DNA from: a virus
DNA: 64,000 nucleotides
Virus record (IMG/VR): IMGVR_UViG_3300036768_001863
Coordinates: 113,476-177,475 of that record
Direction: 5' to 3' (one strand)
The translations under genes were made by a program, and so were the position numbers. Under the pieces are notes generated by a model. It was given only the letters and a program-made list of their open reading frames with translations. It searched no databases and was not told the DNA's origin. How positions within the stretch are numbered: position 1 is the stretch's first letter; each line of letters begins with the position of its first letter. Of this stretch, positions 26,150-33,881 are shown one piece after another.

Positions 26150-26192
26150 CTCTCTGCATCCAGGGAATCGTGCGATCCCTGGATACAGAGAG
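26150..26192 (-). terminator. Terminator upstream of leader copy B
   Basis: A 17-bp stem with one mismatch (CTCTCTGCATCCAGGGA / TCCCTGGATACAGAGAG). On the minus strand it is followed by CGCTATC and eight T residues. It ends the unit carrying the 52-residue basic gene. Confidence 0.88.
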
Positions 26193-26198
26193 TGTTAG

Positions 26199-26247
26199 CG
26201 ATCACCACCCACCTCTGGTCATGAATGGCCAGGGTGGGTGGTGATCG
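26199..26247 (-). other. Long stem-loop abutting the stop of the small basic gene
   Basis: A 15-bp perfect stem (CGATCACCACCCACC / GGTGGGTGGTGATCG) continues inward with a further CTGGTC/GGCCAG helix. It starts at the base after the TAA stop. There is no T-run of its own; it may protect the mRNA 3-prime end ahead of the terminator at 26150-26192. Confidence 0.6.
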
Positions 26248-26406
26248 TTAGGAGGCGACAACGGTCTTGTACTTCCTGTACTTATTCTCCCTCTTTTTCA
26301 TCCTCTTCCCTCTCCCCTCATTCCACAGATTCTTCTTCCTCTTCTTCTTCTTCTCATCATGGAGGACAACGATCTCGTCCTCCCAGAACCGGCTACTGAT
26401 CTTCAT
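26248..26406 (-). CDS. Small Lys/Arg-rich protein, 52 residues
   Basis: Begins MKISSRFWEDEIVVLHDEKK, then a run of Lys and Arg to the C-terminus (EGRGKRMKKRENKYRKYKT). The start is fixed by a perfect AAGGAGG eight bases before the ATG. Strong positive charge suggests nucleic-acid or membrane binding. It sits between two MORN cassettes, is absent at the equivalent place near leader copy C, and its codons are more A-rich than neighbours, so it may be a later insertion. Confidence 0.7.
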   Translation of the reverse strand: MKISSRFWEDEIVVLHDEKKKKRKKNLWNEGRGKRMKKRENKYRKYKTVVAS

Positions 26407-26563
26407 GGATCTTCCCTCCTTAAGGAACACTTGCTCACCGCCGTACCGCACGGCGGACTGAGCCAACACCCCGCACGAGCCCCCAAGGCCGGCAGGGTAG
26501 ATAGCCAAAACTGATAGGGGATCCGACCCCAGCATATCTTATGACGCGAAACAGAGTAGTTAT

Positions 26564-26665
26564 TTAGTCAGACGTGACGCCGTCCGGATCGCCGTCTTCC
26601 TCACCCTCCTCGTCTGTATCTCCTCCCTCGTCTTCTCCGACCGCCAGGCCAGCGCGCGACTTCAT
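26564..26665 (-). pseudogene. Duplicated 3-prime fragment of the gene at 28692-29384
   Basis: The last codons match the C-terminus of that gene closely: GEDEGGDTDEEGEEDGDPDG here against GDDEGGDTDEEGEEGGDPDI there, each followed by Thr-Ser-Asp near the stop. An in-frame ATG at 26665 gives a 33-residue open frame without a good ribosome site. It looks like a recombination scar left when the MORN cassette was duplicated along with its flank. Confidence 0.65.
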
Positions 26666-26702
26666 CACGCGCTGAGCATCCGCTCGTTCTCTAACGAAAA
26701 AC

Positions 26703-26736
26703 AGAAAATGCCGGACTTCGGAGTCCGGCATTTTCT
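26703..26736 (-). terminator. Terminator after MORN protein 3
   Basis: A perfect 15-bp stem (AGAAAATGCCGGACT / AGTCCGGCATTTTCT) with a 4-base loop and a following T-rich minus-strand tail. Same design as the terminator after MORN protein 1. Confidence 0.88.
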
Positions 26737-26757
26737 GACAGAGAAGACTACTACTAT

Positions 26758-26824
26758 CTACCTCGGATCTCCTTCTGCGGTAGGCAGAGTTCTGACAAGT
26801 TTGCCCATCTTGTAGAACTCTACC
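26758..26824 (-). other. Out-of-frame remnant of the MORN protein 3 C-terminus
   Basis: In the +1 frame relative to the open frame ending at 26825, codons read DNDGRVEFYKMGKLVRTLPT and then stop at 26758. This matches the normal ending of the paralogues (DGRxExYxMGKLVRI). The gene therefore carries a frameshift just before its last repeat, or uses a programmed one. Confidence 0.7.
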
Positions 26825-28417
26825 CTACCGTCGTTGTCCAACTTCAGTTCCGTTTCGGTATGTCCTCACCTTCCCAGTGCATGATACCCACCTTCCGTGG
26901 GGGAGTCCGTCGATGTAGCGCTCAACAGAGCCTCCGGGCGACACCCAGAGTCCATGCATCTTTCCCATCCTGTAGCACTTCTGCTCTTCAGGGTATGACC
27001 ACCGTCCGTGCCACTCACCGTCGCGGTAGTGGCCGACGACGCCACGTCCCCATATCCAGCGTCCGTGCCGGAGGCCGCTTCTGTAGCGGCCAAAACTGTC
27101 CCCGAAGTTCTTCATCCAGCTTCCATGCCGCTTGCCGCCGCAAACGGCACCGAAGCTGAAGCTGGCGGCCACCGCAAGGAACCTCTTCCGCTTCCGTGCC
27201 TTGCGGACCTGGCAATCCGGGTAACGACCACGGACAGCCTCAAGGAGTTCGTCCGGAGACTCTGGCCGAAGGACGATTTCCCGGATCTCCAACTCCTCTG
27301 CGCTAAGGCAGAACTTTCCTTCTATCCTGACCCGGCCGCTGGTCAGGCAGTGAGCAACTACTATTTCCTGTCCCCCCTTGTCCAACTCCTCCCTGAAAGG
27401 GACTGCGCTGGGAAGATACCAGCAGGACCGCAATAATCTGGACCTGAAGTAATTCTTCACTCCGCCGTTAACGGAGTCGGAGTGGCTCTTGGCAACCACG
27501 CGGTTGCCAGTGGTAGTAGTTATCGTTACATCATCATCGTCATATATCGTGGGCGAAAGGGTTCCATCCCTTTCAACCAGGAAGATCCGGGTGCAACGTA
27601 TCCTCCCACCGCTTTCCTCCATCCCAGGGGGGATAATAGTGTCATCATGAGAAGATCTACCACTACCGCCTGAAGGCGGCGGAGGGATAACATCCATCAT
27701 CTCTCCGCACACGTATATCTCAGACCTGCCGTCTGGCCATAGCCAGACACCATGTTCCTTACCATAACGGTAGTGGCCGACAAGGCCACTCGGCCACTTC
27801 CAGCGTCCGTGACGGATGCCTTCGAAGTAGGTCTCCTGGCTCCCGTCAGGATGTTTCCAGCGTCCGTGCATCAGGCCGTAGCGGTAGTAGCCGATGCTGC
27901 CCTCGGAGAACACCCAGCGCCCATGCCGCGTAGTGCCGCCATTCACTGTCATCCCGTAGGTGCCATTGTCCATGAGCACCATCATCCGATTACGCTCCAT
28001 TGCCCTGCGGACCCGACAAGCCGGGTACCGCAGCCGTACAGCCTCCAGGAGTTCGTCCGTCACGTCGGGGTGAAGGACTATCTTCCTCACCTCCATCACC
28101 TCGGCCCGCAGACCAAGGTCTCCGACCCTGACCCGGCCCCAGGCCAGGCAGTGCATGACGGCATGGACTGGGTTCTCGGGCACCGCCTTGGGAAGGTACC
28201 AGACAGCATGAAACCCTGCCTCATCTCGCAATTCACCTCCGTCAGAGAACCGTTCTGTCACCATTCGGTGACTATCCCAACTGGTCCCCTGGTGTGGAGA
28301 GACCAGAGTTCCGTCCCAGCTCACCCGGCAAACGCGAGTGCAGCGAAGACGGCCATCCTTGGACCTCATTCCATCAGGGATTACAAGAGAGTCATAGTTG
28401 TTGTCCTTCTTGGCCAT
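26825..28417 (-). CDS. MORN-repeat protein 3 (double-module paralogue, frameshifted end)
   Basis: A 530-residue paralogue of MORN protein 1 with the same two-head layout: LVIPDGMRSKDGRLRCTRVC and its MORN repeats, then IIPPGMEESGGRIRCTRIFL and more repeats (LRHGRWIWGRGVVGHYRDGE, LPHGRWVSCTGKVRTYRNG). It stops at TEVGQRR where MORN protein 1 continues for several more repeats; the conserved ending lies downstream in another frame. The start at 28417 (MAKKDNNYDSL) is placed by GGAGG upstream and by alignment with its paralogues; the longer frame runs into the leader repeat. Function unknown. Confidence 0.82.
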   Translation of the reverse strand: MAKKDNNYDSLVIPDGMRSKDGRLRCTRVCRVSWDGTLVSPHQGTSWDSHRMVTERFSDGGELRDEAGFHAVWYLPKAVPENPVHAVMHCLAWGRVRVGDLGLRAEVMEVRKIVLHPDVTDELLEAVRLRYPACRVRRAMERNRMMVLMDNGTYGMTVNGGTTRHGRWVFSEGSIGYYRYGLMHGRWKHPDGSQETYFEGIRHGRWKWPSGLVGHYRYGKEHGVWLWPDGRSEIYVCGEMMDVIPPPPSGGSGRSSHDDTIIPPGMEESGGRIRCTRIFLVERDGTLSPTIYDDDDVTITTTTGNRVVAKSHSDSVNGGVKNYFRSRLLRSCWYLPSAVPFREELDKGGQEIVVAHCLTSGRVRIEGKFCLSAEELEIREIVLRPESPDELLEAVRGRYPDCQVRKARKRKRFLAVAASFSFGAVCGGKRHGSWMKNFGDSFGRYRSGLRHGRWIWGRGVVGHYRDGEWHGRWSYPEEQKCYRMGKMHGLWVSPGGSVERYIDGLPHGRWVSCTGKVRTYRNGTEVGQRR

Positions 28418-28440
28418 AGTCCACCCACCTCCGCCGGGAA

Positions 28441-28611
28441 AGCAGCTGGCTTGATAGAATTTTGACCGGATTGCTACCACCACTCGTCCCAGCTGGACCA
28501 TCTCCATGCTACCAGCCAGGAGCATGATAACAACCACGGCTCCGCCGTGGTGCCTGCCATAAAAACACCACCAGGAAGATCAGCCCTACCACGAGTGGAT
28601 CTTCCTGGTGG
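28441..28611 (-). repeat. MORN leader repeat, copy C
   Basis: Third copy of the leader, slightly more diverged (extra T after TTGATAGAAT, three extra bases near the CCACGG hairpin). It contains a 14-bp stem (CCACCAGGAAGATC / GATCTTCCTGGTGG, 28568-28611) with a T-run on the minus-strand side. Confidence 0.83.
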
Positions 28612-28640
28612 CGGTTGAACGATAAAAAGATAGCACTTCT

Positions 28641-28675
28641 CTGCGTCCAGGGATCGTACGATTCCCTGGACGCAG
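28641..28675 (-). terminator. Terminator after the 230-residue acidic-tail gene
   Basis: A 13-bp perfect stem (CTGCGTCCAGGGA / TCCCTGGACGCAG) enclosing ATCGTACGAT, followed on the minus strand by TATCTTTTTATC. Homologous to the terminator at 26150-26192. Confidence 0.87.
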
Positions 28676-28691
28676 ATGTTGTTAAGCGTAG

Positions 28692-29384
28692 TTATTGGTC
28701 AGACGTGTCGATGTCCGGGTCGCCGCCTTCCTCACCCTCCTCGTCTGTATCGCCTCCCTCGTCGTCCCCGACCAGGGTGACGCCGCCCGGCGAGGGAACA
28801 GGAGGCGTCCCCTGCCCCTCCAGACGAGAAGTGACGATCCTCGTGTCCGACAACTCCGGCGGACCCAGGAAGCCGTCTTCCTGCACGCCCAGCGTGTCCA
28901 GCACGTCCTGCAAGGGCACGGCCCGGATCGGACCGCCCTCGTACAGGGGGACCGTGATGGCCCTGACACCGTCTGGCAAGGCCAGGTAACGCTGGGGCCC
29001 CCGCGTGAAGGGCAAAGGGATGCCAAAGAAGGCCCAGGCAACCACGTCCTCCCCCTCCAGCTGGCCCAGGCGACGGACCAGGTCTTCCAGAGAGTGGAAC
29101 TGGCGCAGCAACGGCCAGTCGCCGTCCGGTGCCTCCACCAGGCAGGGGCGGGCCAGCCGCGCGTCCGCCTGCTGGTAAGAGGGCGGCGAGGCAGCCATCC
29201 CGTCCAGGGCCTCCCGCGCGGCGCGCGTCAGACCCGCGCGCAGGGAAAGGAACTCCGCCTCATGCGCGTCCTGGACCGGGGCCGGAACAGGCAGCCGGGA
29301 AGTCGGCTCCAGGGCCTTCCGCGCCGCCCGGCTCAGACCACTCGCCCATTCCGACCATGCCGGCGGCGGAACTTCCTTCCTCAT
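28692..29384 (-). CDS. Hypothetical protein with internal repeat and acidic tail, 230 residues
   Basis: No family recognised. Two similar N-terminal helices (GLSRAARKALEPTSR and GLTRAAREALDGMAA) show the frame is real. A central beta-type segment (VVAWAFFGIPLPF, RYLALPDGVRAITVPLYEGG) is followed by an acidic tail of Asp/Glu/Gly. Its 3-prime end was copied downstream of MORN gene 3. The ATG at 29384 has AGGAGGAGG three bases upstream, but that purine tract also encodes the acidic run of the overlapping upstream gene, so the start is moderately sure. Confidence 0.65.
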   Translation of the reverse strand: MRKEVPPPAWSEWASGLSRAARKALEPTSRLPVPAPVQDAHEAEFLSLRAGLTRAAREALDGMAASPPSYQQADARLARPCLVEAPDGDWPLLRQFHSLEDLVRRLGQLEGEDVVAWAFFGIPLPFTRGPQRYLALPDGVRAITVPLYEGGPIRAVPLQDVLDTLGVQEDGFLGPPELSDTRIVTSRLEGQGTPPVPSPGGVTLVGDDEGGDTDEEGEEGGDPDIDTSDQ

Positions 29385-29685
29385 CGTCCTCCTCCTCTTC
29401 GTCCTCCCCTTCGTCTGCTGCCGCTGCTGCTGCTGCTGCCACCCTCGGAGCGACGGCGCTTGCCTGAACCTTTCTCTTCCTTACCCGGCCCGTAGCGGGC
29501 GACAGCACCAGGGTGAACAGGTCCGTGGTGGCGCCACTCTCGTCCGTCACGCAGCCGTAGGCCAGCACCGGCCAGGAGGCACGGTCAGCAAACAGGGGCA
29601 CCAGCTCGATGCCGCTGACATGGCCCTCACTGTCCGTTGCCAGGTGGAACTCCGCCGTCGGACTGATCTCTAGCCGGAGCCTCAC
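29260..29685 (-). CDS. Hypothetical protein, 141 residues, long 3-prime overlap with next gene
   Basis: The N-terminal 70 residues look folded (VRLRLEISPTAEFHLATDSE, VLAYGCVTDESGATTDLFTL), then poly-Ala and a Glu/Asp run. No family recognised. AAGGAGG directly abuts an ATG at 29691, so the GTG two codons later (29685) has the better spacing. The last 125 bases overlap the next gene in another frame and read as low-complexity Gly/Pro there, so the true end may involve a frameshift or simply be an uncritical tail. Confidence 0.55.
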   Translation of the reverse strand: MRLRLEISPTAEFHLATDSEGHVSGIELVPLFADRASWPVLAYGCVTDESGATTDLFTLVLSPATGRVRKRKVQASAVAPRVAAAAAAAADEGEDEEEEDDEEGSSAAGMVGMGEWSEPGGAEGPGADFPAACSGPGPGRA

Positions 29686-30370
29686 GTCCATCCTCCTTCT
29701 GCCGCGCCAGCCGGTAGTCGCGCCGCGCAATGCACGGATTGTCGCCGGCGAACAGGGCCCGCGCCGACGCCCGGATCTCGCCGTCCGCCTCCAACCGGAC
29801 CAGCCGGGGCAGTTCCGCCGGCGACCGGCCCGTCTGGCGGAATGCGACGCGGCCAGCGCTACCGTTGATACCAAAAGCGTATATGTCCAACCAGGGTAAA
29901 CCGTCGTGGTAGACGCCCTTCCTCTCCAGGGCCAGAGGATCGACCACGGACAGCTTCTGCTCGCCGTAGCACAGGATGACCCGGTTCCGCGACAGGGCCA
30001 GCGTCAACGAAATCAGGAACGTGCTAAGTGGCTCGTAGTCGGCGGGACGGCAGGCCCACAGAACATGGTTCCAGTCAGCGTCCCCGTCCGGCAGCTCCAG
30101 GCCGCGAAAGATGGGATGGGCGAAGCGGCGGTGGTACAGCGGCACTTCCCGGCCCAGCTCCCGCATCAGGTCGATGAGGATTGCGTCGGCGAAGCAGCCG
30201 TAAAGATAAAGCACGGCCGGCGTGAAGAAAGTATACTCCGCCGTCATGGCCAGCAGGGACTCGGCCTGGCCAACCTGCAGCGGCAGCTTGCGGACGATGC
30301 CGCGCGCGTCCACGACTGGGCCCGTCCTGTGTCCTGTCCCCGCCGGCGGGGGACCGTCCCATCCAGACAT
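29627..30370 (-). CDS. Hypothetical protein, 247 residues
   Basis: No family recognised. Central segments EYTFFTPAVLYLYGCFADAI, NHVLWACRPADYEPLSTFLI and SRNRVILCYGEQKLSVVDP suggest a compact mixed fold with a hydrophobic core. The C-terminus is charged and overlaps the start of the next gene by about 58 bases. ATG at 30370 follows AAGAGGT at a longish spacing. It sits 15 bases after the upstream gene, within a tightly packed run of orphans. Confidence 0.65.
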   Translation of the reverse strand: MSGWDGPPPAGTGHRTGPVVDARGIVRKLPLQVGQAESLLAMTAEYTFFTPAVLYLYGCFADAILIDLMRELGREVPLYHRRFAHPIFRGLELPDGDADWNHVLWACRPADYEPLSTFLISLTLALSRNRVILCYGEQKLSVVDPLALERKGVYHDGLPWLDIYAFGINGSAGRVAFRQTGRSPAELPRLVRLEADGEIRASARALFAGDNPCIARRDYRLARQKEDGREAPARDQSDGGVPPGNGQ

Positions 30371-30385
30371 ACCCGGCTCGACCTC

Positions 30386-31054
30386 TTACTCACTCAGGAA
30401 CCCCAGCTGGGCCGCCAACTCCAGGGACAGCCTGGCGTCCCGTTCGGGCTGGACGTGCGGCCCATGCCAGCCGTCCAACAGAGCGTCCCACTTGGCCGCG
30501 TCCTCCGGGTCCAAGGGACGGCGGCACTTGAGAACGACCGGCAAGGTCAAGCTCTTCTCAAAGTCCCTGGGCAGGACCGCCTCCAGGATGTCCCGGTGGT
30601 CGCTGTTACCATACCACATCCTCGGCGGGCACGGCTTGCCGACACGGGGCAAGCTGCACTCGATGCCCAGCATCTTGAGGAACAGCCGAGGGTTGAACCC
30701 GATGAAAACAACGGTCGGCCGCCGGACGTCGTGCGTGTCCCAGGTCCAGGCATCCGGATAGGCGCTCAGCAGGTAGTCCCGCACCCGCACGCTCACCGGG
30801 GGCTTGCTGCCGTCCGCCGCGTGCAGGTACTGGAGCGGCCGCCGGTTCTTCCCGTCGATCAGGAACACCTCGTCGAAGGTGCCCGTGTAGGGCTGGTCCC
30901 TGGCCACGGCGGCAAAGTGGGCCTGCTTCTTCTCCAGGTCAGCCCGTATCAGTTCCGGGTCGCGCAGGTTCCTCGACGGCTCGAACGCGGGCGTCAGTTC
31001 CTGCAGATTGTCCACGGGGCGAGTACGGAACCCGACAAAGACCTTCAGCGTCAT
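30386..31054 (-). CDS. Hypothetical protein, 222 residues
   Basis: Begins MTLKVFVGFRTRPVDNLQEL, with later YTGTFDEVFLIDGKNRRPL, TVVFIGFNPRLFLKMLGIEC and YGNSDHRDILEAVLPRDFEK. No family recognised. The start at 31054 forms an ATGA overlap with the stop of the upstream gene, which fixes it better than the longer open frame does. Co-transcribed with its neighbours. Confidence 0.7.
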   Translation of the reverse strand: MTLKVFVGFRTRPVDNLQELTPAFEPSRNLRDPELIRADLEKKQAHFAAVARDQPYTGTFDEVFLIDGKNRRPLQYLHAADGSKPPVSVRVRDYLLSAYPDAWTWDTHDVRRPTVVFIGFNPRLFLKMLGIECSLPRVGKPCPPRMWYGNSDHRDILEAVLPRDFEKSLTLPVVLKCRRPLDPEDAAKWDALLDGWHGPHVQPERDARLSLELAAQLGFLSE

Positions 31055-32157
31055 TCCACCTTCCCTCCCGGCAGGATGACCTTCCTGCCGTACGAGCGCA
31101 AGGACTCCTCGTCCACGTCCAGGGTGGCCGAGTTTCCTACCAGCACGCGACACTGGCCCTTCTCCGGGCGGAGCACATGCACGGGCCGCAGATAAGTGAA
31201 GGTGCGCAGCTGCTCATATTCCGGCGCAGTGATGTCTACCGGGCCGTCGTCTTCCAGCAAGACCCCTCCCACCAGGGCAGCGCCCACCTCGTCGCACCAG
31301 CGGCGCACGTGGCGGTGGGCATCGCCCGCGCGCGCCGGGCCGGGCCGGCCAACAAAGCCCGTGGTGTTGGCCCAGGCCAGGTCGTCCACAACCACCAGGT
31401 CCGGCGGCGACGTCAGCTGGTCCTCCAGGTGCTCGGCCAGGGACCGCTCCAACTGACGCCAGGAATTGGCAAATCCGTGCCAGGCCGTGCCGCCAACCCG
31501 CACCAGCCGGTCCCGCGCTCCGTCCCGCCCCGGCGCCGTAGTCAGAAAGCGGACCACCCAGCACGGCGGCCCATGGGTCGCGGACAGCACATGGTTGCAC
31601 AGGCGGTCCAGCAGCCACAGGACCGCAGGGCGGTAGCCTACCAGCACCAGGCTGCGCTCCCGCGCCAGCGTGGGACCGTCCGCGCCCAGCGAGTGGGAAA
31701 AGCCGATGTCCAGCGGCCGGGCCCGCCTCTCCTTCTCCTGCCGCTGCTGCTCCGCCCGCGCCTCTTCCTCCTCGGCCGCAGCGTGCTGGTCGATGACGTC
31801 CGCCAGCCACGGCAGGACAGAGCGGAACATGGATTGCCACCAGTCATGCTCCGTGAACGGCTTGCTGGCCTCCCACATGGCGTACTGGATCAGGAAGTCC
31901 TCGACCAGGGGCATGGGCTCGCCCCGTTCCTCGTAGCCGGAACGCAGCCCGTCGCACAGCCGTTGTAGCTCCCGGTAAGCGATGGCATATCCCTGTCTCA
32001 TGCTGACCAGGGCTGCCGTCAGGGAACGCCATTCGGGCCGTTGCATCAGTTCCGCCGCCAGCCGGCCAGCGGCCTGGATGGACCGCTGGTCCGGACTCAG
32101 ACCAGAGGAAGAATCCGTGCCGGACGCTTCCGCCTGCTCCGTGACTGCCTCGTCCAT
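31051..32157 (-). CDS. Hypothetical protein with Walker-B-like strand, 368 residues
   Basis: A helical N-terminal half (about 20-140) includes an Ala/Glu/Arg coiled-coil-like stretch. The C-terminal half has alternating beta strands and helices: SLVLVGYRPAVLWLLDRLCN, then PPDLVVVDDLAWANTTGFVG, where VVVDD resembles a Walker B strand, and a late VILPGGKVE end. No Walker A is visible, so it could be a degenerate P-loop protein. The start at 32157 has GGGGAGG five bases upstream. Coupled by ATGA to the next gene. Confidence 0.65.
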   Translation of the reverse strand: MDEAVTEQAEASGTDSSSGLSPDQRSIQAAGRLAAELMQRPEWRSLTAALVSMRQGYAIAYRELQRLCDGLRSGYEERGEPMPLVEDFLIQYAMWEASKPFTEHDWWQSMFRSVLPWLADVIDQHAAAEEEEARAEQQRQEKERRARPLDIGFSHSLGADGPTLARERSLVLVGYRPAVLWLLDRLCNHVLSATHGPPCWVVRFLTTAPGRDGARDRLVRVGGTAWHGFANSWRQLERSLAEHLEDQLTSPPDLVVVDDLAWANTTGFVGRPGPARAGDAHRHVRRWCDEVGAALVGGVLLEDDGPVDITAPEYEQLRTFTYLRPVHVLRPEKGQCRVLVGNSATLDVDEESLRSYGRKVILPGGKVE

Positions 32158-32247
32158 GTCGTCCTCCCCGGAAACCAAAATCCGTTTTTTAGGTCCAGCA
32201 GCACCCCAACCGCTGGAACAGCACGTTCCGGCACTTTCTTTTAGCTA

Positions 32248-32886
32248 TCAGCAGCTACGCTTCTCGCGCTGGCGGCGGACGTACTCCGCCAGCAGCAGGG
32301 CCTCGGCCCGACCGTGGTCCTTCTTGCGCATAAGGCCCGCGCTGGGAAAGAGGGACATGGCCTTGAGCCGGCTCGCCTCCTTGTCCTTGCCCAGCAGGCC
32401 CAGGCTGCGCTTCCACACGTTCGGCCGCACGTCCTCGACGGCGTAACCCTTGGCGTACAAAAACAGGGGCCACAGGCCCCAGGAGCGGTTCAGCACCGCC
32501 TCGGCATAGCGCCGACCGGGGCCCAGACTGCGCGGCACCTCCTCCAGCCCCACCGCCACGACCCTGGAGCGGGCCGGCTCCAGGGCCTGGAAAATGTCGC
32601 AAATGAGGCCGAAGTTGTACATGGTCGTCGAGCCATGGACCGTCCGCGTCTTGTGGCCCGTCTCCGCCTGCTCCTGGGCGCTGACGGCCCGGGAGCGCCG
32701 GACAGAAACCACGATGACAGGGATGTCCACCACGGCGCAGCTGTTCCCGCACAGGAAGCCGATGGCCCCCTGGGCGCCCGGGTCGATGCCGATGTAGACG
32801 CCGGCGCCGTCCGTCCTGGCCTGCACCTCCTCCACGAAATGTCGGACCACTTCCTCCGGCCCCGCCGCTACCTTACCGTCCGTCAT
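32248..32886 (-). CDS. RuvC-like Holliday junction resolvase (RNase H fold)
   Basis: A 212-residue protein. VYIGIDPGAQGAIGFL is the first strand with the catalytic Asp; VVAVGLEEVP supplies the Glu; DHGRAEALLLAEYVRR supplies the C-terminal Asp, giving the RuvC-type acidic set. Resolvases of this kind trim branched phage DNA before packaging. The spacing and length fit phage RuvC relatives rather than cellular RuvC. ATG at 32886 follows GGAGGAGAAAGG. It belongs with the DnaQ-like exonuclease just upstream and the recombination genes further along. Confidence 0.78.
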   Translation of the reverse strand: MTDGKVAAGPEEVVRHFVEEVQARTDGAGVYIGIDPGAQGAIGFLCGNSCAVVDIPVIVVSVRRSRAVSAQEQAETGHKTRTVHGSTTMYNFGLICDIFQALEPARSRVVAVGLEEVPRSLGPGRRYAEAVLNRSWGLWPLFLYAKGYAVEDVRPNVWKRSLGLLGKDKEASRLKAMSLFPSAGLMRKKDHGRAEALLLAEYVRRQREKRSC

Positions 32887-32954
32887 GTCCTTTCTCCTCC
32901 ACCTAGACCAGGCACACTGCTAGAGACGATACCTACCCAGAAAGACAGGCACGG

Positions 32955-33881
32955 CTAGCTGTTCCGCTGTCCACGCAACCGGGACGGGAGCCCTCCGGCC
33001 ACCGGGGGAGAGTCCGCGCCGGGTTCCTCTCCCTCCATGCCGCCGTCCAGGGATTCCGGCAGTGGTCCCGCCACGGCCGTTGCCGGCAAGGGCAAGGGGG
33101 CGCCAGGCAGAAGGAGCGCCCGGTACTCTTCCATCAGCAGCCGGCAGCACAGCGCGTCGGTCAGGGCACTGTGCATCTCCTGCCGCGCGATGCCATGCTT
33201 CTCCCCGAAGCGGTACTTCTGGTAGCAGTGCCGGTCCAGGTTGGAACGCACGCCAGGCGAGCGCGCCTGCTGCACCCTCTGGAAGTAACTCCGCAGCGTG
33301 TCCCCCGGCAACGGATGCACCCTCCTGTCACCAACCAGCTGGTTCGCCTTCTCGATGGCCGCCGTGTCGAAGAAGCCGTTGTCGTCATAGCGGAAGCCGT
33401 CCGCGATGCAGAAGCCGGCAAAATTGCCGTCCAGCATCTGCTCGTCGAAGGACGCATGGTGCGCTACGAAGGGAATGCCGGCTTCCCGCACGCGGGCGAG
33501 CACGTCCCGGATAAAGGACAGGGCCTCCTCGGGACGGCGTCCCTCCGCCTGCATCCGCTCGTACGACATGGAGAAGGTTCCGCCCGCCAGCTCTATCTGC
33601 CGCTGCGCCGTCTTCAGCCTGCCGCGCAGCCAGTCATCCGGGACGGTCTTGTGCCGGGTCCAGTCCAGGACCAGCGTGACCTGCTCCTGGACCTCGCCGT
33701 CGCGCACCAGGCAATGGCCCCATTCCGTGATGACGTCCAGGCCCGGGTCGAGGCCGGTCGTCTCCACGTCAATGGCGCAGTAATCCACCGGCCAGCTGCC
33801 GCCGTACAGGGCGCGGAACCACTCCGGCCAGTAGTTGACGATGCAGTCAGGCAGGCCCGTGACGCCGTCAGGTGTCTTCAT
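32955..33881 (-). CDS. DEDDh-family 3-prime to 5-prime exonuclease (DnaQ-like)
   Basis: A 308-residue protein. CAIDVETTGLDPGLD has the D-x-E pair, FVAHHASFDEQMLDG the second motif with Asp, and QEMHSALTDALCCRLLM the H-x(4)-D of motif III, so all DEDDh catalytic residues are present. It probably trims or proofreads DNA, or degrades RNA; the polymerase in this window already has its own proofreading domain. The C-terminal 60 residues are Pro/Gly-rich. The start at 33881 (MKTPDGVTG) overlaps the upstream stop by 14 bases. Confidence 0.85.
   Translation of the reverse strand: MKTPDGVTGLPDCIVNYWPEWFRALYGGSWPVDYCAIDVETTGLDPGLDVITEWGHCLVRDGEVQEQVTLVLDWTRHKTVPDDWLRGRLKTAQRQIELAGGTFSMSYERMQAEGRRPEEALSFIRDVLARVREAGIPFVAHHASFDEQMLDGNFAGFCIADGFRYDDNGFFDTAAIEKANQLVGDRRVHPLPGDTLRSYFQRVQQARSPGVRSNLDRHCYQKYRFGEKHGIARQEMHSALTDALCCRLLMEEYRALLLPGAPLPLPATAVAGPLPESLDGGMEGEEPGADSPPVAGGLPSRLRGQRNS

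Noticed and set aside
24974-26208. 68- and 91-codon frames through the MORN leaders, sharing GSMEMVQLGR
   Set aside because: Shared only because the leader DNA is repeated; the frames cross terminator stems, lack consistent starts and ribosome sites, and diverge at the ends.
23149-28691. CRISPR-like array from repeated hairpins and leaders
   Set aside because: Repeats are about 170 bases, kilobases apart, and each precedes a gene; no short regular repeats with unique spacers.
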